64,000 bases of DNA. Origin: Aerococcaceae bacterium DSM 111022 (GTDB taxonomy: Bacteria; Bacillota; Bacilli; Lactobacillales; Aerococcaceae). The notes beneath the pieces are model-generated. The model was not told where the DNA came from and ran no database searches. It saw only the letters and a program-made list of their open reading frames with translations. Location: assembly GCA_015863195.1 (NCBI GenBank), contig JACBXO010000006.1, positions 180,325-244,324 on the forward strand. The letters run 5' to 3'. Both the position numbers and the translations under genes were made by a program. Of the stretch, positions 33,950 to 43,710 are shown in pieces; position 1 is the stretch's first letter; each line of letters starts with the position of its first letter.

Positions 33950-36610
33950 TTATAATTCATACCAATTTGTACCTTGATTATATTCAACTAATAACGGAAC
34001 TGACAATTCCACTGCAGATTCCATTACTTTTGGTACTAATTCACTCAATTCTTCCATTTCTTCAGCTGGTCCTTCAAGGATCAACTCATCATGAACTTGT
34101 AAGAGTAATCTCGATTCTAGACCACTTTCATCCAGAGCTTTCTGCAATTCAACCATCGCAATTTTGATGATATCAGCAGCAGTTCCTTGAATCGGTGAGT
34201 TCATAGCAGTTCGTTCAGCAAATGAACGGACATTGAAATTACTTGCTTTAATATCTGGTAAATAACGGCGACGATGGAATAAAGTTTCGACATAACCTTT
34301 CTCACGAGCTTGTTCAACAATATCAACCATATATTGTTCAATGTCAGGATACTTTTCAAAATAAGTATCTATAAATGTTTTTGCTTCTTTACGAGGAATA
34401 TTTAGGTTTTGAGATAAACCATAATCAGAAATACCATAAACAATCCCAAAGTTTACCGCTTTAGCTTGACGACGAGCATCACTAGAAACTGGTTCATCCT
34501 CTGGTAAACCAAAGACACGTTGCGCTGTGGCCGAATGGATATCTTCGCCTTCAATAAAAGCAGCACGCATGTGTTCATCACCTGAAATATCAGCTAAAAC
34601 ACGCAACTCAATTTGCGAGTAGTCAGCCGCAAATAATTGCCAGCCTTCTTGACTCGGTACAAACGCTTGACGAATCCGACGCCCTTCCTCTAAACGAACT
34701 GGTATATTTTGTAAGTTTGGATCAGCCGATGATAAACGACCAGTGTTAGTCAATGTTTGCACAAAACGCGTATGAATATGCCCATCATCTAAAATGTAAT
34801 CAGGTAATCCTGCTAAGTAAGTTCCCTGCAATTTAGAAACTGAACGATATTCTAATATCTTTTCAATAATTGGATGTTTATCAAGTAACTTCTCTAATAC
34901 GCCAGCTGCAGTAGAATAACCAGTTTTAGTTTTCTTAATTACAGGCAATTCTAATTTTTCAAATAAAATGACACCTAATTGTTTCGGAGAGTTAATATTA
35001 AACTCTTCGCCAGCTAATTCATAAATTTCTTGTGACATTTCTTCCAAACGTGCAATCAGTTCTTCGTTTTTTTCACGTAAAACTGCTCCATTTACCTTAA
35101 TACCTCGAACTTCCATACGAGATAAAACATTAGCTAACGGCATTTCCATATTAGTATATAGATCCATCATTTCTTGCTTTTCTAGCTCTTCTAATAATGG
35201 TTCTCTTAACATATTTAAAGCAATTGCTTTGTTTTGTAAGTGATTAGCAAAAACTGAAATATCTTCTGGTACAGCCTTTTTAGCGCCTTTACCATAAACA
35301 GATTCGTCACTTTGAACGATGAGTGGTAATCGATGAGTTTCTAACATATCAGCAATACTTTGACTATTATGTGTATCAATTAAATAATTCGCAATCAAAA
35401 CATCAAAGTCCAGACCCTTGATACTCATATCAAAGCGATGTGCCAATACTTGTTCACGTTTATAATCGAATAATATTAATTTATTTGATTCATCCCGTAG
35501 CCATTCTGACATCAAATCAGATTGACTCACAACGCTCCATGGAGCAAAATAACTTTTCTTAGCATCAATATCACACCATGCTGCCCCGACGATATCCGCG
35601 ACATGATAGTTATCTTCTAATGTTTCGGTATAGTAAGTAGCTAATTCAGGGAGATGCTCCGCTTTAATTTCATCTAAAATGACATATTCAAAGTCTTCAG
35701 TGAATGAATCAACGGTATCTTGTTCGTCATCCGTTAACTCTACATCTAAATTTGATAAGAAAGTGTTAAAGTTCATTTGTTTATAAAATTCAACTAACTG
35801 ATCCATATCTTTTTCTTTTAAAATTAAATCATCTAGATTAATTTCCATATCGACATTCGTTAAAATTTCTGCTAAATATCGACTGATACGGGCATTTTCT
35901 TCATCGTTAACTAAGTTTTCCTTCATCTTTGAAGGCTTTAATTCATCTAGATTTTCGTATAAATTATCGACTGATCCAAATTGTTTAATTAGTTTAACTG
36001 CAGTCTTCTCACCAATCCGAGTAACACCTGGATAGTTGTCTGATGGATCCCCCATTAAACCTTTCATATCAATAATTTGTTCTGGGGTAATTCCCCATTT
36101 TTCATTAATCGATTCAGGTGTGTTTGGTTCAATATCACTGACACCACGTTTAGTAATATAAACAGTCACTTGGTCACTCGCTAATTGAATGAGGTCTTTA
36201 TCTCCCGATAAAACAATCACTTTATCATCTGCATCGACTAAACGTGAAAATGTTCCAATAATATCATCGGCTTCGTATTCGGCCATATCATAATGTTTGA
36301 TTCCATAAGCATCCAATAACACACGGAAATATGGCATTTGTTCCTTAAACTCACCTGGCGCTTTATCACGTCCACCTTTATATTCATCAAACTTCTCAGT
36401 TCTAAAAGTCGGTCCTGCTTGGTCAAAAGCAGCCAAAACATGGGTTGGTTTAAATTGATCTAACACATTATCTAACATTCGATTGAAGCTAAATAAAGCA
36501 TTTGTATGCATTCCTGCAGAGTTTTTAAAGCGATCTAAATCTAAAATAGAATAGAATGCCCTAAACGCTAAACTACTTCCATCAATTAATAAAACTGTTT
36601 TACCAGCCAT
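33950..36610 (-). CDS. polA: DNA polymerase I
   Basis: 886 residues. The N-terminal 5' nuclease domain (~1-290) begins VLLIDGSSLAFRAFY and keeps the acidic cluster. The middle 3'-5' exonuclease domain (~310-470) lacks the DxE metal-binding motif, so proofreading is probably absent, as in Bacillus. The polymerase domain has motif A DYSQIELR (663-670), motif B near RRQAKAVNFGIVYG and motif C VHDEL (839-843). The ATG at 36610 has GGAGGGGAG upstream. It follows murC after a hairpin spacer. Confidence 0.96.
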   Translation of the reverse strand: MAGKTVLLIDGSSLAFRAFYSILDLDRFKNSAGMHTNALFSFNRMLDNVLDQFKPTHVLAAFDQAGPTFRTEKFDEYKGGRDKAPGEFKEQMPYFRVLLDAYGIKHYDMAEYEADDIIGTFSRLVDADDKVIVLSGDKDLIQLASDQVTVYITKRGVSDIEPNTPESINEKWGITPEQIIDMKGLMGDPSDNYPGVTRIGEKTAVKLIKQFGSVDNLYENLDELKPSKMKENLVNDEENARISRYLAEILTNVDMEINLDDLILKEKDMDQLVEFYKQMNFNTFLSNLDVELTDDEQDTVDSFTEDFEYVILDEIKAEHLPELATYYTETLEDNYHVADIVGAAWCDIDAKKSYFAPWSVVSQSDLMSEWLRDESNKLILFDYKREQVLAHRFDMSIKGLDFDVLIANYLIDTHNSQSIADMLETHRLPLIVQSDESVYGKGAKKAVPEDISVFANHLQNKAIALNMLREPLLEELEKQEMMDLYTNMEMPLANVLSRMEVRGIKVNGAVLREKNEELIARLEEMSQEIYELAGEEFNINSPKQLGVILFEKLELPVIKKTKTGYSTAAGVLEKLLDKHPIIEKILEYRSVSKLQGTYLAGLPDYILDDGHIHTRFVQTLTNTGRLSSADPNLQNIPVRLEEGRRIRQAFVPSQEGWQLFAADYSQIELRVLADISGDEHMRAAFIEGEDIHSATAQRVFGLPEDEPVSSDARRQAKAVNFGIVYGISDYGLSQNLNIPRKEAKTFIDTYFEKYPDIEQYMVDIVEQAREKGYVETLFHRRRYLPDIKASNFNVRSFAERTAMNSPIQGTAADIIKIAMVELQKALDESGLESRLLLQVHDELILEGPAEEMEELSELVPKVMESAVELSVPLLVEYNQGTNWYEL

Positions 36611-36633
36611 AAAAATCTCCCCTCCTAACAACA

Positions 36634-36667
36634 ACACTCTGCCAAGTCAATATATATGGCAGAGTGT
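36634..36667. other. Perfect 11-bp inverted repeat between murC and polA
   Basis: ACACTCTGCCA pairs with TGGCAGAGTGT around a 12-base AT loop. In the direction of transcription the T run comes before, not after, the stem, so it is not a standard terminator; it lies 24 bp before the polA start. Confidence 0.6.
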
Positions 36668-36683
36668 CAAAAAACAAAAATAT

Positions 36684-38012
36684 TTAATTACGATTATTTA
36701 ATTGTGAATAAGCTTCTTCAAATTGACGAGATAAATTATCAATATCTCCCGCCCCCATAAAGACTAACACTTCATCTGTATAATTCATTAATGGTGATAA
36801 GTGTTCCTCTGAAATAATAGTCACATCTTTATCAACCGTATTTGCTAAATCTTCAATGGTAATATTTCCTTCAGTTTCTCTAGCTGAGGTAAAAATATCT
36901 GCTAGATAAACTTCATCAGCTAAACTTAATGCTTCACCAAATTCATGAAGTAAGGCAACTGTTCGGCTAAATGTGTGTGGTTGGAATATACCAACAATTG
37001 TTTTATCAGGATATTTTTGCTTAGTAGCATCAATCGTAGCTGTAATTTCAGATGGATGATGTGCATAGTCATCAATAATCGTTAAGTCATTTACTGTACG
37101 AACTGAAAAACGACGTTTTACTCCAGGGAATGATTTGATATGTTCAGCGATAGCTTCACCTTCAAATCCTTCTAGAGCAAGTACTGTAATGATTCCCAGT
37201 GCATTCAGAATATTATGCTCACCATACGCTGGTACTTCAACACGAGCAAAAAATTTACCATCTAAATAAACATCGAAGGCAGATCCATCTTCTGTACGAT
37301 CTATATTTTTCGCAAAAGCATAAAAGTCTTCACTAAATCCATAATAATAAACAGGTACGTCAGATTCTAAGCTGCGTAAATATTCATCTTCACCACAAGC
37401 TACGATTCCTTTACCTACTTGCGATCCAAAGCTATCAAATGCCTGGATCACATCTTGTAATGATGTAAAGTAATCGGGATGGTCAAAATCAATATTTGTA
37501 ATAATTGCATAATCTGGTTTATAAGCTAGGAAATGACGACGATATTCACAGGCTTCTAAAGCAAAGAAGCTCGCTGATTCGTCACCAAAACCTGTTCCAT
37601 CACCAATCAAATAACTCGTTGGTGCTAATTTACTCAATGTATGTGCTAATAATCCTGTAGTGGATGTTTTACCATGCGAACCTGTTACGGCAATACTTGT
37701 ATAATTATTAATTAATTTACCAATAAAGTCATGATAGCGATAAATTGGCAATTCTAATTCTCTCGCACGCACCAATTCAGGATGTTCATCACCAAAGGCA
37801 TTACCAGCAATTATTGTTAATCCTGGTTCAATATTATCCGCGTCAAATTCCATAATATTAATTTCACGCTCTTCAAGGCCTTGTTGTGTAAAGAAATACT
37901 TTGCCACATCACTACCTTGAACTTTATATCCTTCGCCGTCAAGAATTAATGCCAAAGAACTCATCCCTGAACCTTTAATTCCGACAAAATGATAAATTGT
38001 ATCTTTGTTCAT
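36684..38012 (-). CDS. murC: UDP-N-acetylmuramate-L-alanine ligase
   Basis: 442 residues. Mur ligase adding L-Ala to UDP-MurNAc in peptidoglycan synthesis. N-terminal Rossmann FVGIKGSGMSSLA (9-21), ATP loop TGSHGKTSTT (110-119), ITNIDFDHPDYF near 170 and DDYAHHP near 315 are intact. It follows an unknown gene and ytpR, the position of murC in many Bacilli. Confidence 0.96.
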   Translation of the reverse strand: MNKDTIYHFVGIKGSGMSSLALILDGEGYKVQGSDVAKYFFTQQGLEEREINIMEFDADNIEPGLTIIAGNAFGDEHPELVRARELELPIYRYHDFIGKLINNYTSIAVTGSHGKTSTTGLLAHTLSKLAPTSYLIGDGTGFGDESASFFALEACEYRRHFLAYKPDYAIITNIDFDHPDYFTSLQDVIQAFDSFGSQVGKGIVACGEDEYLRSLESDVPVYYYGFSEDFYAFAKNIDRTEDGSAFDVYLDGKFFARVEVPAYGEHNILNALGIITVLALEGFEGEAIAEHIKSFPGVKRRFSVRTVNDLTIIDDYAHHPSEITATIDATKQKYPDKTIVGIFQPHTFSRTVALLHEFGEALSLADEVYLADIFTSARETEGNITIEDLANTVDKDVTIISEEHLSPLMNYTDEVLVFMGAGDIDNLSRQFEEAYSQLNNRN

Positions 38013-38032
38013 TTACTATTTTCAACTCCTGT

Positions 38033-38542
38033 TTATTTAAACAATAGAAAGCTATCTAGCGTTTTCGTTAGACGTTTAGCAATTTCACGAATGTTTTTAT
38101 CGACACTCTGTAATTCATCTGCCACTTCTTCACTATCATCTTTTTCTACATCAATGACATTAACTTTAAATTTTGATTTATCCATCGCAGGTGCGTACTT
38201 TGAAGCTGTGGTTGGTTTAAAAGATGACCAATTAGTTTTACTATCCACATCATTTTCTGGAGACAAATCCCATTTTGTCTCATCAATAGTACCTTTTTTA
38301 AAAGCCACCTGATACTCATATTTATCACTTGGTTCATCCGACTCATTCGTTTGAGGTAAGTGAGGTTGCGGGAAATCTTTCTTCTTTTTTAAAAGTGGTG
38401 AGATGTCTTTATCTATCGTCTTTTCATCATTTAATGAAAAGTACTGTGAGCGATCAGATTGTGCGAGGTGCGGTTTGGAATTTTTCCATTCAGGTTCCTT
38501 ATTTTTATTTGAATTAAAAACAGGCCCTCTGTAATCCTTCAT
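38033..38542 (-). CDS. Hypothetical protein between ytpR and murC
   Basis: 169 residues, unrecognised. Highly charged and rich in Lys, Asp, Ser and Pro, probably disordered to residue ~135; the C-terminal ~30 residues (DKNIREIAKRLTKTLDSFLLFK, in part) look helical and amphipathic. No signal peptide or membrane helix. AAGG is nine bases before the ATG, four bases after ytpR. In Bacillus the DNA translocase SftA is encoded here; this protein has no ATPase motif and is not its obvious fragment. Confidence 0.72.
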   Translation of the reverse strand: MKDYRGPVFNSNKNKEPEWKNSKPHLAQSDRSQYFSLNDEKTIDKDISPLLKKKKDFPQPHLPQTNESDEPSDKYEYQVAFKKGTIDETKWDLSPENDVDSKTNWSSFKPTTASKYAPAMDKSKFKVNVIDVEKDDSEEVADELQSVDKNIREIAKRLTKTLDSFLLFK

Positions 38543-38546
38543 GTGA

Positions 38547-39170
38547 TTATCCTTGGTAAGCTTGGATAACTTCTTCTAACGGTGTTCCTGGTTCAATGTC
38601 ATCATCAAGTTCCCAAATACCAGGAGCATCTTCGATATGAGCTAAGCCTAATTCACGTGTAGAACAAATCATACCATGACTTGGTATTCCACGTAATTCA
38701 CCTGGCCAAATAATTGATCCATTTGGCATCACTGCACCTGGTAATGCCACTAAAACAGTCATATCTTCATCAATATTCGAAGCACCACATACGATTTGCA
38801 CCTCATCATCACCAATATCTGTTTGAGTAATTGATAGATGATCAGAATCTTCCATATCTTCACATTCTTCTACATATCCAGCTACAAATTTTGGAGAATT
38901 ATCAATGTCAATTTTAACTTCAAATCCAGCTTCTTCAATGATACGATTTACTGAATCTACTTGTTCGTTAGATAATTGAATATGACCATTACCTGTTAAA
39001 CCTAATTTTTCAGCTACACCAAAAATATTTACTGATACAGCATCTTCATTCTCTTTGTTGCTGATGACGGTAACATTATCCTTTGATTCTGTATTGACAA
39101 TATCTGCCTTACCGCTTGTTAATAATAAAACATCTCCCAGTGTACCTGGATTATAAAAAGCTAACCACAT
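38547..39170 (-). CDS. ytpR: YtpR family tRNA-binding-domain protein
   Basis: 207 residues. The N-terminal ~85 residues form the YtpR-specific domain (MWLAFYNPGTLGDVLLL); the rest is an EMAP/tRNA-binding OB fold like the N-terminus of PheT (VAGYVEECEDMEDSDHLSIT, CSTRELGL). Role unknown; it may bind tRNA. GAGGAG lies ten bases before the ATG. Operon with pepA, the unknown gene and murC. Confidence 0.93.
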   Translation of the reverse strand: MWLAFYNPGTLGDVLLLTSGKADIVNTESKDNVTVISNKENEDAVSVNIFGVAEKLGLTGNGHIQLSNEQVDSVNRIIEEAGFEVKIDIDNSPKFVAGYVEECEDMEDSDHLSITQTDIGDDEVQIVCGASNIDEDMTVLVALPGAVMPNGSIIWPGELRGIPSHGMICSTRELGLAHIEDAPGIWELDDDIEPGTPLEEVIQAYQG

Positions 39171-39185
39171 AATATAAATTCTCCT

Positions 39186-40262
39186 CTATTTATCTAAAAT
39201 GTTTTGTAGTGTCTCTTGATTAAACTCTGTTATTGCATGATACAGCATTTTGCGTGCTGCTTGGTAGTCTTCAAGATTGAATAATGTTTGATGACCGTGG
39301 ATATAACGGGCCGGTACACCAATAACTGCAGAAGGAACACCTTCATTCATTGTATGAGCGGCTCCGGCATCAGTACCACCTTTTGAGAAAAAGTTTTGAT
39401 ATTTAACATCAAATTTTTCAGCAACATTTATAAAGTAATCGATTAAACCACGATGTGTAATCATACCAGGATCTTGAATACGCAGTAAGAAACCTTCTCC
39501 CAGTTTCCCTTGAATATCATCACCATTTTCTGTGTCTCCGGCTGGTGAACAGTCCACTGCAATAAATGCATCTGGTTGATATTTATGAACTGCACCTTTA
39601 ATTCCGCGAAGTCCAACTTCTTCTTGAACACTTGCTCCAATAATTAAGTCAAAAGGAAGCTCAACATCTTTAAGTTGTTTTAACGCTTCAATAATAACCA
39701 CACAACCATAGCGATTATCCCATGCTTTGGAAATCATATTTTTCTTGTTTGCTGTGAAAATTGTTTCTACATTAGGTACAATCGCGTCACCCGCTTTTAC
39801 GCCATATTCTTCTGCTTCTTCCTTAGATGAAAATCCAGCGTCAAATATAATATCTTCTGGTTTAATCTGTTCTTGTTTTTTTCCTCTTAATAAATGCGGA
39901 GCAACCATACTCGAAACAATTGGATAGTCTCCTTTTTCAGTTTGCAATGTATAGCGTTGTGCTGAAACTCCATATACATTCCAACCACCTATTGGAATAA
40001 CTTTAATCAGTCCATTATCTTGAACACGTTTGACCATAAAGCCAACTTCGTCCATATGAGCAGCTACCATCAAGCGTGGTGCATTTGGTGTATTACTCTT
40101 CTTTACACCAAAAATATTTCCTAATGGGGAAATTTCAATTTCATCGACTAAAGGCGCCATTTCTTCTTCAAGAAGTGATCTCACTCGTCCTTCTTGTCCA
40201 GAAATCCCCTGAGCTTCTGTAAATTTTTTAATTAAAGCCAAACTTTCTTGTTCTAATGGCAT
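39186..40262 (-). CDS. pepA: Glutamyl aminopeptidase (M42 family)
   Basis: 358 residues. M42 metallopeptidase removing N-terminal Glu/Asp from peptides. Zinc ligands H69/D71 (AAHMDEVGF), D182-type (AWDNRYG), catalytic EE (SVQEEVGLRG), D in AVDCSPAGDT and the late His (YIHGHQT) are present. Typical dodecameric cytoplasmic enzyme. AAGGGG precedes the ATG. Confidence 0.94.
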   Translation of the reverse strand: MPLEQESLALIKKFTEAQGISGQEGRVRSLLEEEMAPLVDEIEISPLGNIFGVKKSNTPNAPRLMVAAHMDEVGFMVKRVQDNGLIKVIPIGGWNVYGVSAQRYTLQTEKGDYPIVSSMVAPHLLRGKKQEQIKPEDIIFDAGFSSKEEAEEYGVKAGDAIVPNVETIFTANKKNMISKAWDNRYGCVVIIEALKQLKDVELPFDLIIGASVQEEVGLRGIKGAVHKYQPDAFIAVDCSPAGDTENGDDIQGKLGEGFLLRIQDPGMITHRGLIDYFINVAEKFDVKYQNFFSKGGTDAGAAHTMNEGVPSAVIGVPARYIHGHQTLFNLEDYQAARKMLYHAITEFNQETLQNILDK

Positions 40263-40606
40263 AACAATCCCCTTCCATACGTCTTTATCTATACCATTTT
40301 GTCACAAAAAAACTTTAAAATCAATGTATACATACTTAGAAATAGGAATAGATAAAAAGTTTAATAGTACCATTACTAATTTCGCAATGTTTCTAAGCAT
40401 TCTCCCTCAAAAATTATATATAAATTTATTTATTTTTAATGTTATAAGCTCCTGATTAAATCGATTGTTTTTTCATTTTAAATCCCAACATATAGTCATT
40501 ATAGTCAACTTACAAGTCAATAGACCCAACATCTTCGGGTGTTTTAAACTCGTTTAGATTCATGATATAATAACACTATTCGATATGAATAAGGAGCGCG
40601 TTTAAA
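40263..40606. other. Intergenic region between divergent genes
   Basis: AT-rich 344-bp gap. It contains the promoter of the 40607 gene and a weak ACCC-GGGT hairpin near 40525. I see no ORF or RNA gene. Confidence 0.4.
40543..40571 (+). promoter_or_regulatory. Promoter of the small membrane protein gene
   Basis: -35 TTTAAA (40543-40548), 17-bp spacer, perfect -10 TATAAT (40566-40571). Confidence 0.55.
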
Positions 40607-40948
40607 ATGAATAATAAAAATGAAAATAAACTAGTAGGAGGACTTCTGCTGGCAACCGGTCTTATTATAGGTGCTGCAGCTGTGATGTTTATTAAAGAAA
40701 ATCGTCCTGTAAAGGCTTCTGAAGTCTTGGAAGATACTAAAAAATATTATGAAACAATTGGTGAAGTAACTGGTTCTTGGATCGACTATGATCCAATTGA
40801 ATATACATTATTTGAAAGTAAACCATTAGTTTATATTGGTGGCGTTACTGTTCGTGTTGGTAAAACTATTACAAATTATCAATTTGCTGCAGATTGTTAT
40901 ACTGGTAACATCATTGATTCATATCCTATCCAAAATCAAGAAATTTAA
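40607..40948 (+). CDS. Small membrane-anchored PepSY-like protein
   Basis: 113 residues. A membrane helix (~9-29, GGLLLATGLIIGAAAVMF) is followed by an extracytoplasmic domain whose C-terminal half resembles one PepSY-like unit (TNYQFAADCYTGNIIDSY). It is the third such protein in the window. Function unknown. AAGGAG precedes the ATG at 40607. It may be followed by the kinase-like gene in the same transcript. Confidence 0.75.
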   Translation: MNNKNENKLVGGLLLATGLIIGAAAVMFIKENRPVKASEVLEDTKKYYETIGEVTGSWIDYDPIEYTLFESKPLVYIGGVTVRVGKTITNYQFAADCYTGNIIDSYPIQNQEI

Positions 40949-41019
40949 TTCAATTTATCTATTTAAAGTAATGCTTGAAAATGATACAATATCGTTTTGA
41001 AATGTGAGGAGGCGAAATA

Positions 41020-41817
41020 TTGTTTAGTCAAGACCCAGACTGGGAATTTCATCCATTACAAGGTGAGACAGGAGATGCGTTCATGGGAGTCCGTGATAAT
41101 GAACGTGTCTTTTTTAAGCGCAATATCTCACCTTTCACACCCACTTTATCAGCTAAAGGTATCGCACCAAAGTTAAAGTGGACACAACGTACCTATTCAG
41201 GTGATATTTTAACCGCTCAAGAATGGCATGAAGGCCACACTTTAGAGCGAGGCGATATGAACTCTAATCGTGTTATTCAATTAATAAAACACGTTCATGA
41301 ATCAGAAAACTTATTAGAAACGTTCCAAAAGATTGGCGGAGAGGTAAAACGTCCCGTTGATTTTATCAATGCATATTTTGATGATTTACCTGAATCTTTA
41401 GCTGAACATAAATTTTTTAATCAAGTAATCGCCGATTTAGAATCAGAAATTGATAATGATTTCTATGATATCGAATATACTGTTTGTCATGGTGATTTAA
41501 ATCATCATAATTTTTTATTAAATGACGACGATCAATTATTCTTAGTAGACTGGGAACAATGTAGTATTTCTGATCCAATGAGTGACATTACAAAACTACT
41601 TGTTCAATATATTCGTGGTAAAGATTGGCTTTCATGGCTAAACCGTTATGGAACTGATGTTACCGCTCAAGAGTATAAGCGAATCAAATGGTATAGCCAA
41701 ATGAACGCACTTTTCATTATTAAACAATATCACCGCGAAAATCAAATACATAAAGTCAATGATATGATTCTATTATTGAGAATTATTCATCAAGATGACA
41801 CTAAATATAAGGAGTAA
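41020..41817 (+). CDS. YtmP-like aminoglycoside/choline kinase-family protein
   Basis: 265 residues of the APH/ChoK fold. The catalytic loop CHGDLNHHNF (~155-164) and metal-binding DWE (~177-179) are intact. It lies directly before trmB, as YtmP does in Bacilli; proposed roles include thiamine or sugar phosphorylation, so the substrate is unsettled. The start is TTG at 41020, with GAGGAGG eight bases upstream. Confidence 0.88.
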   Translation: MFSQDPDWEFHPLQGETGDAFMGVRDNERVFFKRNISPFTPTLSAKGIAPKLKWTQRTYSGDILTAQEWHEGHTLERGDMNSNRVIQLIKHVHESENLLETFQKIGGEVKRPVDFINAYFDDLPESLAEHKFFNQVIADLESEIDNDFYDIEYTVCHGDLNHHNFLLNDDDQLFLVDWEQCSISDPMSDITKLLVQYIRGKDWLSWLNRYGTDVTAQEYKRIKWYSQMNALFIIKQYHRENQIHKVNDMILLLRIIHQDDTKYKE

Positions 41818-41820
41818 CAC

Positions 41821-42483
41821 ATGCGTTTAAGAAATAAACCTTGGGCAGCTGATAAATTACGTGAACACCCACAATATGTTGTTTGGGAGGATGCTGACAT
41901 AAAAGGAAATTGGCAAAACCATTTCCAAAAAGAGCAACCAATCCACTTAGAAGTTGGTTCAGGAAAAGGTCGTTTTATGATTGAAATGGCTAAAGCACAT
42001 CCAAATATCAATTATATTGCGATGGAATTACAAACAAGTGTTGTAATTAGCATACTTGAAGCTCAAATCGAAGAAGATTTACCTAATTTAATGATATTAC
42101 ATGGTCATGGTGGAGATTTAGAAGAATACTTTGAAAAAGGAGAAGTAACTCAAGTATATTTGAACTTTAGTGATCCTTGGCCAAAAACACGCCATGAAAA
42201 ACGTCGATTAACTTCATCCAAATTTTTAACCCAATATGAAAATATTTTACCTGATGGTGGTGAAATTCATTTTAAAACAGATAATATGGGACTTTTTGAA
42301 TACTCATTAGCTAGTATGAGTAAATACGGGATGTATTTCAAACAAGTTTGGCTCGACCTACATAACTCTGACTTTGAGGGGAATATTATGACTGAGTATG
42401 AAGAAAAATTTTCAGCAAAAGGTCAACCTATTTATCGCTTAGAAGCCTCTTTTAGAAATAATAAAGATTTACAAGTTAAATAA
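41821..42483 (+). CDS. trmB: tRNA (guanine-N7)-methyltransferase
   Basis: 220 residues. Makes m7G46 in tRNA variable loops. SAM-binding motif [10 protein letters not shown] (~43-52) and the tRNA-binding [15 protein letters not shown] (~115-129) are present. It starts four bases after the kinase-like gene, in the conserved ytmP-trmB order. A terminator follows. Confidence 0.96.
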   Translation: MRLRNKPWAADKLREHPQYVVWEDADIKGNWQNHFQKEQPIHLEVGSGKGRFMIEMAKAHPNINYIAMELQTSVVISILEAQIEEDLPNLMILHGHGGDLEEYFEKGEVTQVYLNFSDPWPKTRHEKRRLTSSKFLTQYENILPDGGEIHFKTDNMGLFEYSLASMSKYGMYFKQVWLDLHNSDFEGNIMTEYEEKFSAKGQPIYRLEASFRNNKDLQVK

Positions 42484-42520
42484 AAAAACGGAGCAGCATT
42501 TTAGCTGTTCCGTTTTTTTC
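42484..42520. terminator. Bidirectional terminator
   Basis: AAAACGGAGCAGC pairs with GCTGTTCCGTTTT (one G-T pair) with A/T runs on both sides; ends trmB and the convergent ATP-grasp gene. Confidence 0.85.
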
Positions 42521-43683
42521 TATACTTTCTCTAATACATATTTGGTTATTTCTTTAATTTCCTCTTCACTTCGACAATTAATGCAATAGTACTCATCGCC
42601 CATAATTTCAGAAAACACTTTCCCTACACGAGTGATTAACTTTACATCATTACCGTATTTGGCGCGGATATCATCATTTGTATATTTATAATTAAACTCA
42701 TCACGACGTGATAGGGCTAAACAATACTCTGATTTGGCATCACTTGGTATAAATTCATTGTTCTTAACAACATTAGCATACTGCTCATATAAATCAATGG
42801 AATAAGCATAATTATAGGCATCAATTGTATTCCCACCCGCTGGACGACAATTATATTCCAAAGCAATATAATCATCTCCTTGTTGGAATAATTCGATATG
42901 GAAAAAACGTTCCTTAAAGCCAAAAGCTTTGATAATATTGCGGCCGTATTCTTTGAGCTTATCATCCATTTTGTGATCGATAAAGTACACATTTTCTTGT
43001 TTGGTAGTTAATAAATCTAATGGTGCAATTTGATAAACCAAACTTGTTTCAAAAACTACTTCTCCATCTTGGTCAATCAAGCCATCATAAGTTAGAATAC
43101 GGTCGAATGATACAAATGGTTCCATAAAGTAAACCACTGTTCTGTCCCATTCATTTAAAAAGCGTTCACTATCTTCTTCATTCTCTAATTTATACGTTGC
43201 CGCAGCACCCACTCCATTATCGGGTTTGACAATGGCTGGATAACCGATTTTTTTCACTGCTGATTTAAAATCAGCTTTTGTAGAAATAATCGCTCCTTCT
43301 ACAGTTGGTACACCTGCTTCTTCAAATAATTTCTTCATTTCTGATTTATATTTGATTTTACGGATATCAGAGTTATTAATTCCAAATACATTGAACTCTG
43401 TCCTTAAATCAGCATCTAATTCTAACCAATGCTCGTTGTGAGACTCAATTCGGTCTATTTTTCCATATTTATGATAAAAGAAAGCTACTGCCCTCTTTAC
43501 TTCATCACGATTATTCATATCATCTACTCGATAATATTCTGTTAAAGCTTTTCGTAATTTAGGTCCTAATTGTTGATAGGGTTCTTCACCGATTCCTAAC
43601 ACATTAAAACCTTTCTTATGTAATTCGACAGAAAACTGTTGGAAATTCTCTGGGAAAAACGGCGAAGTAACGATAAAGTTCAT
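42520..43683 (-). CDS. ATP-grasp ligase of unknown substrate
   Basis: 387 residues. ATP-grasp fold with pre-ATP-grasp domain (~1-115), YPAIVKPDNGVGAAATYKL (~150-168) and the metal-binding LEYNCRPAGG (~275-284), so a carboxylate-amine ligase or carboxylate-activating enzyme is expected. The protein is not purK, carB or D-Ala ligase in its motifs. It is the second gene after an esterase with 27 bp between. Such esterase plus ATP-grasp pairs are seen in other Lactobacillales; the product is unknown. Confidence 0.85.
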   Translation of the reverse strand: MNFIVTSPFFPENFQQFSVELHKKGFNVLGIGEEPYQQLGPKLRKALTEYYRVDDMNNRDEVKRAVAFFYHKYGKIDRIESHNEHWLELDADLRTEFNVFGINNSDIRKIKYKSEMKKLFEEAGVPTVEGAIISTKADFKSAVKKIGYPAIVKPDNGVGAAATYKLENEEDSERFLNEWDRTVVYFMEPFVSFDRILTYDGLIDQDGEVVFETSLVYQIAPLDLLTTKQENVYFIDHKMDDKLKEYGRNIIKAFGFKERFFHIELFQQGDDYIALEYNCRPAGGNTIDAYNYAYSIDLYEQYANVVKNNEFIPSDAKSEYCLALSRRDEFNYKYTNDDIRAKYGNDVKLITRVGKVFSEIMGDEYYCINCRSEEEIKEITKYVLEKV

Positions 43684-43710
43684 GTCGATTCCTCCCTTAT
43701 TAATTAAATA

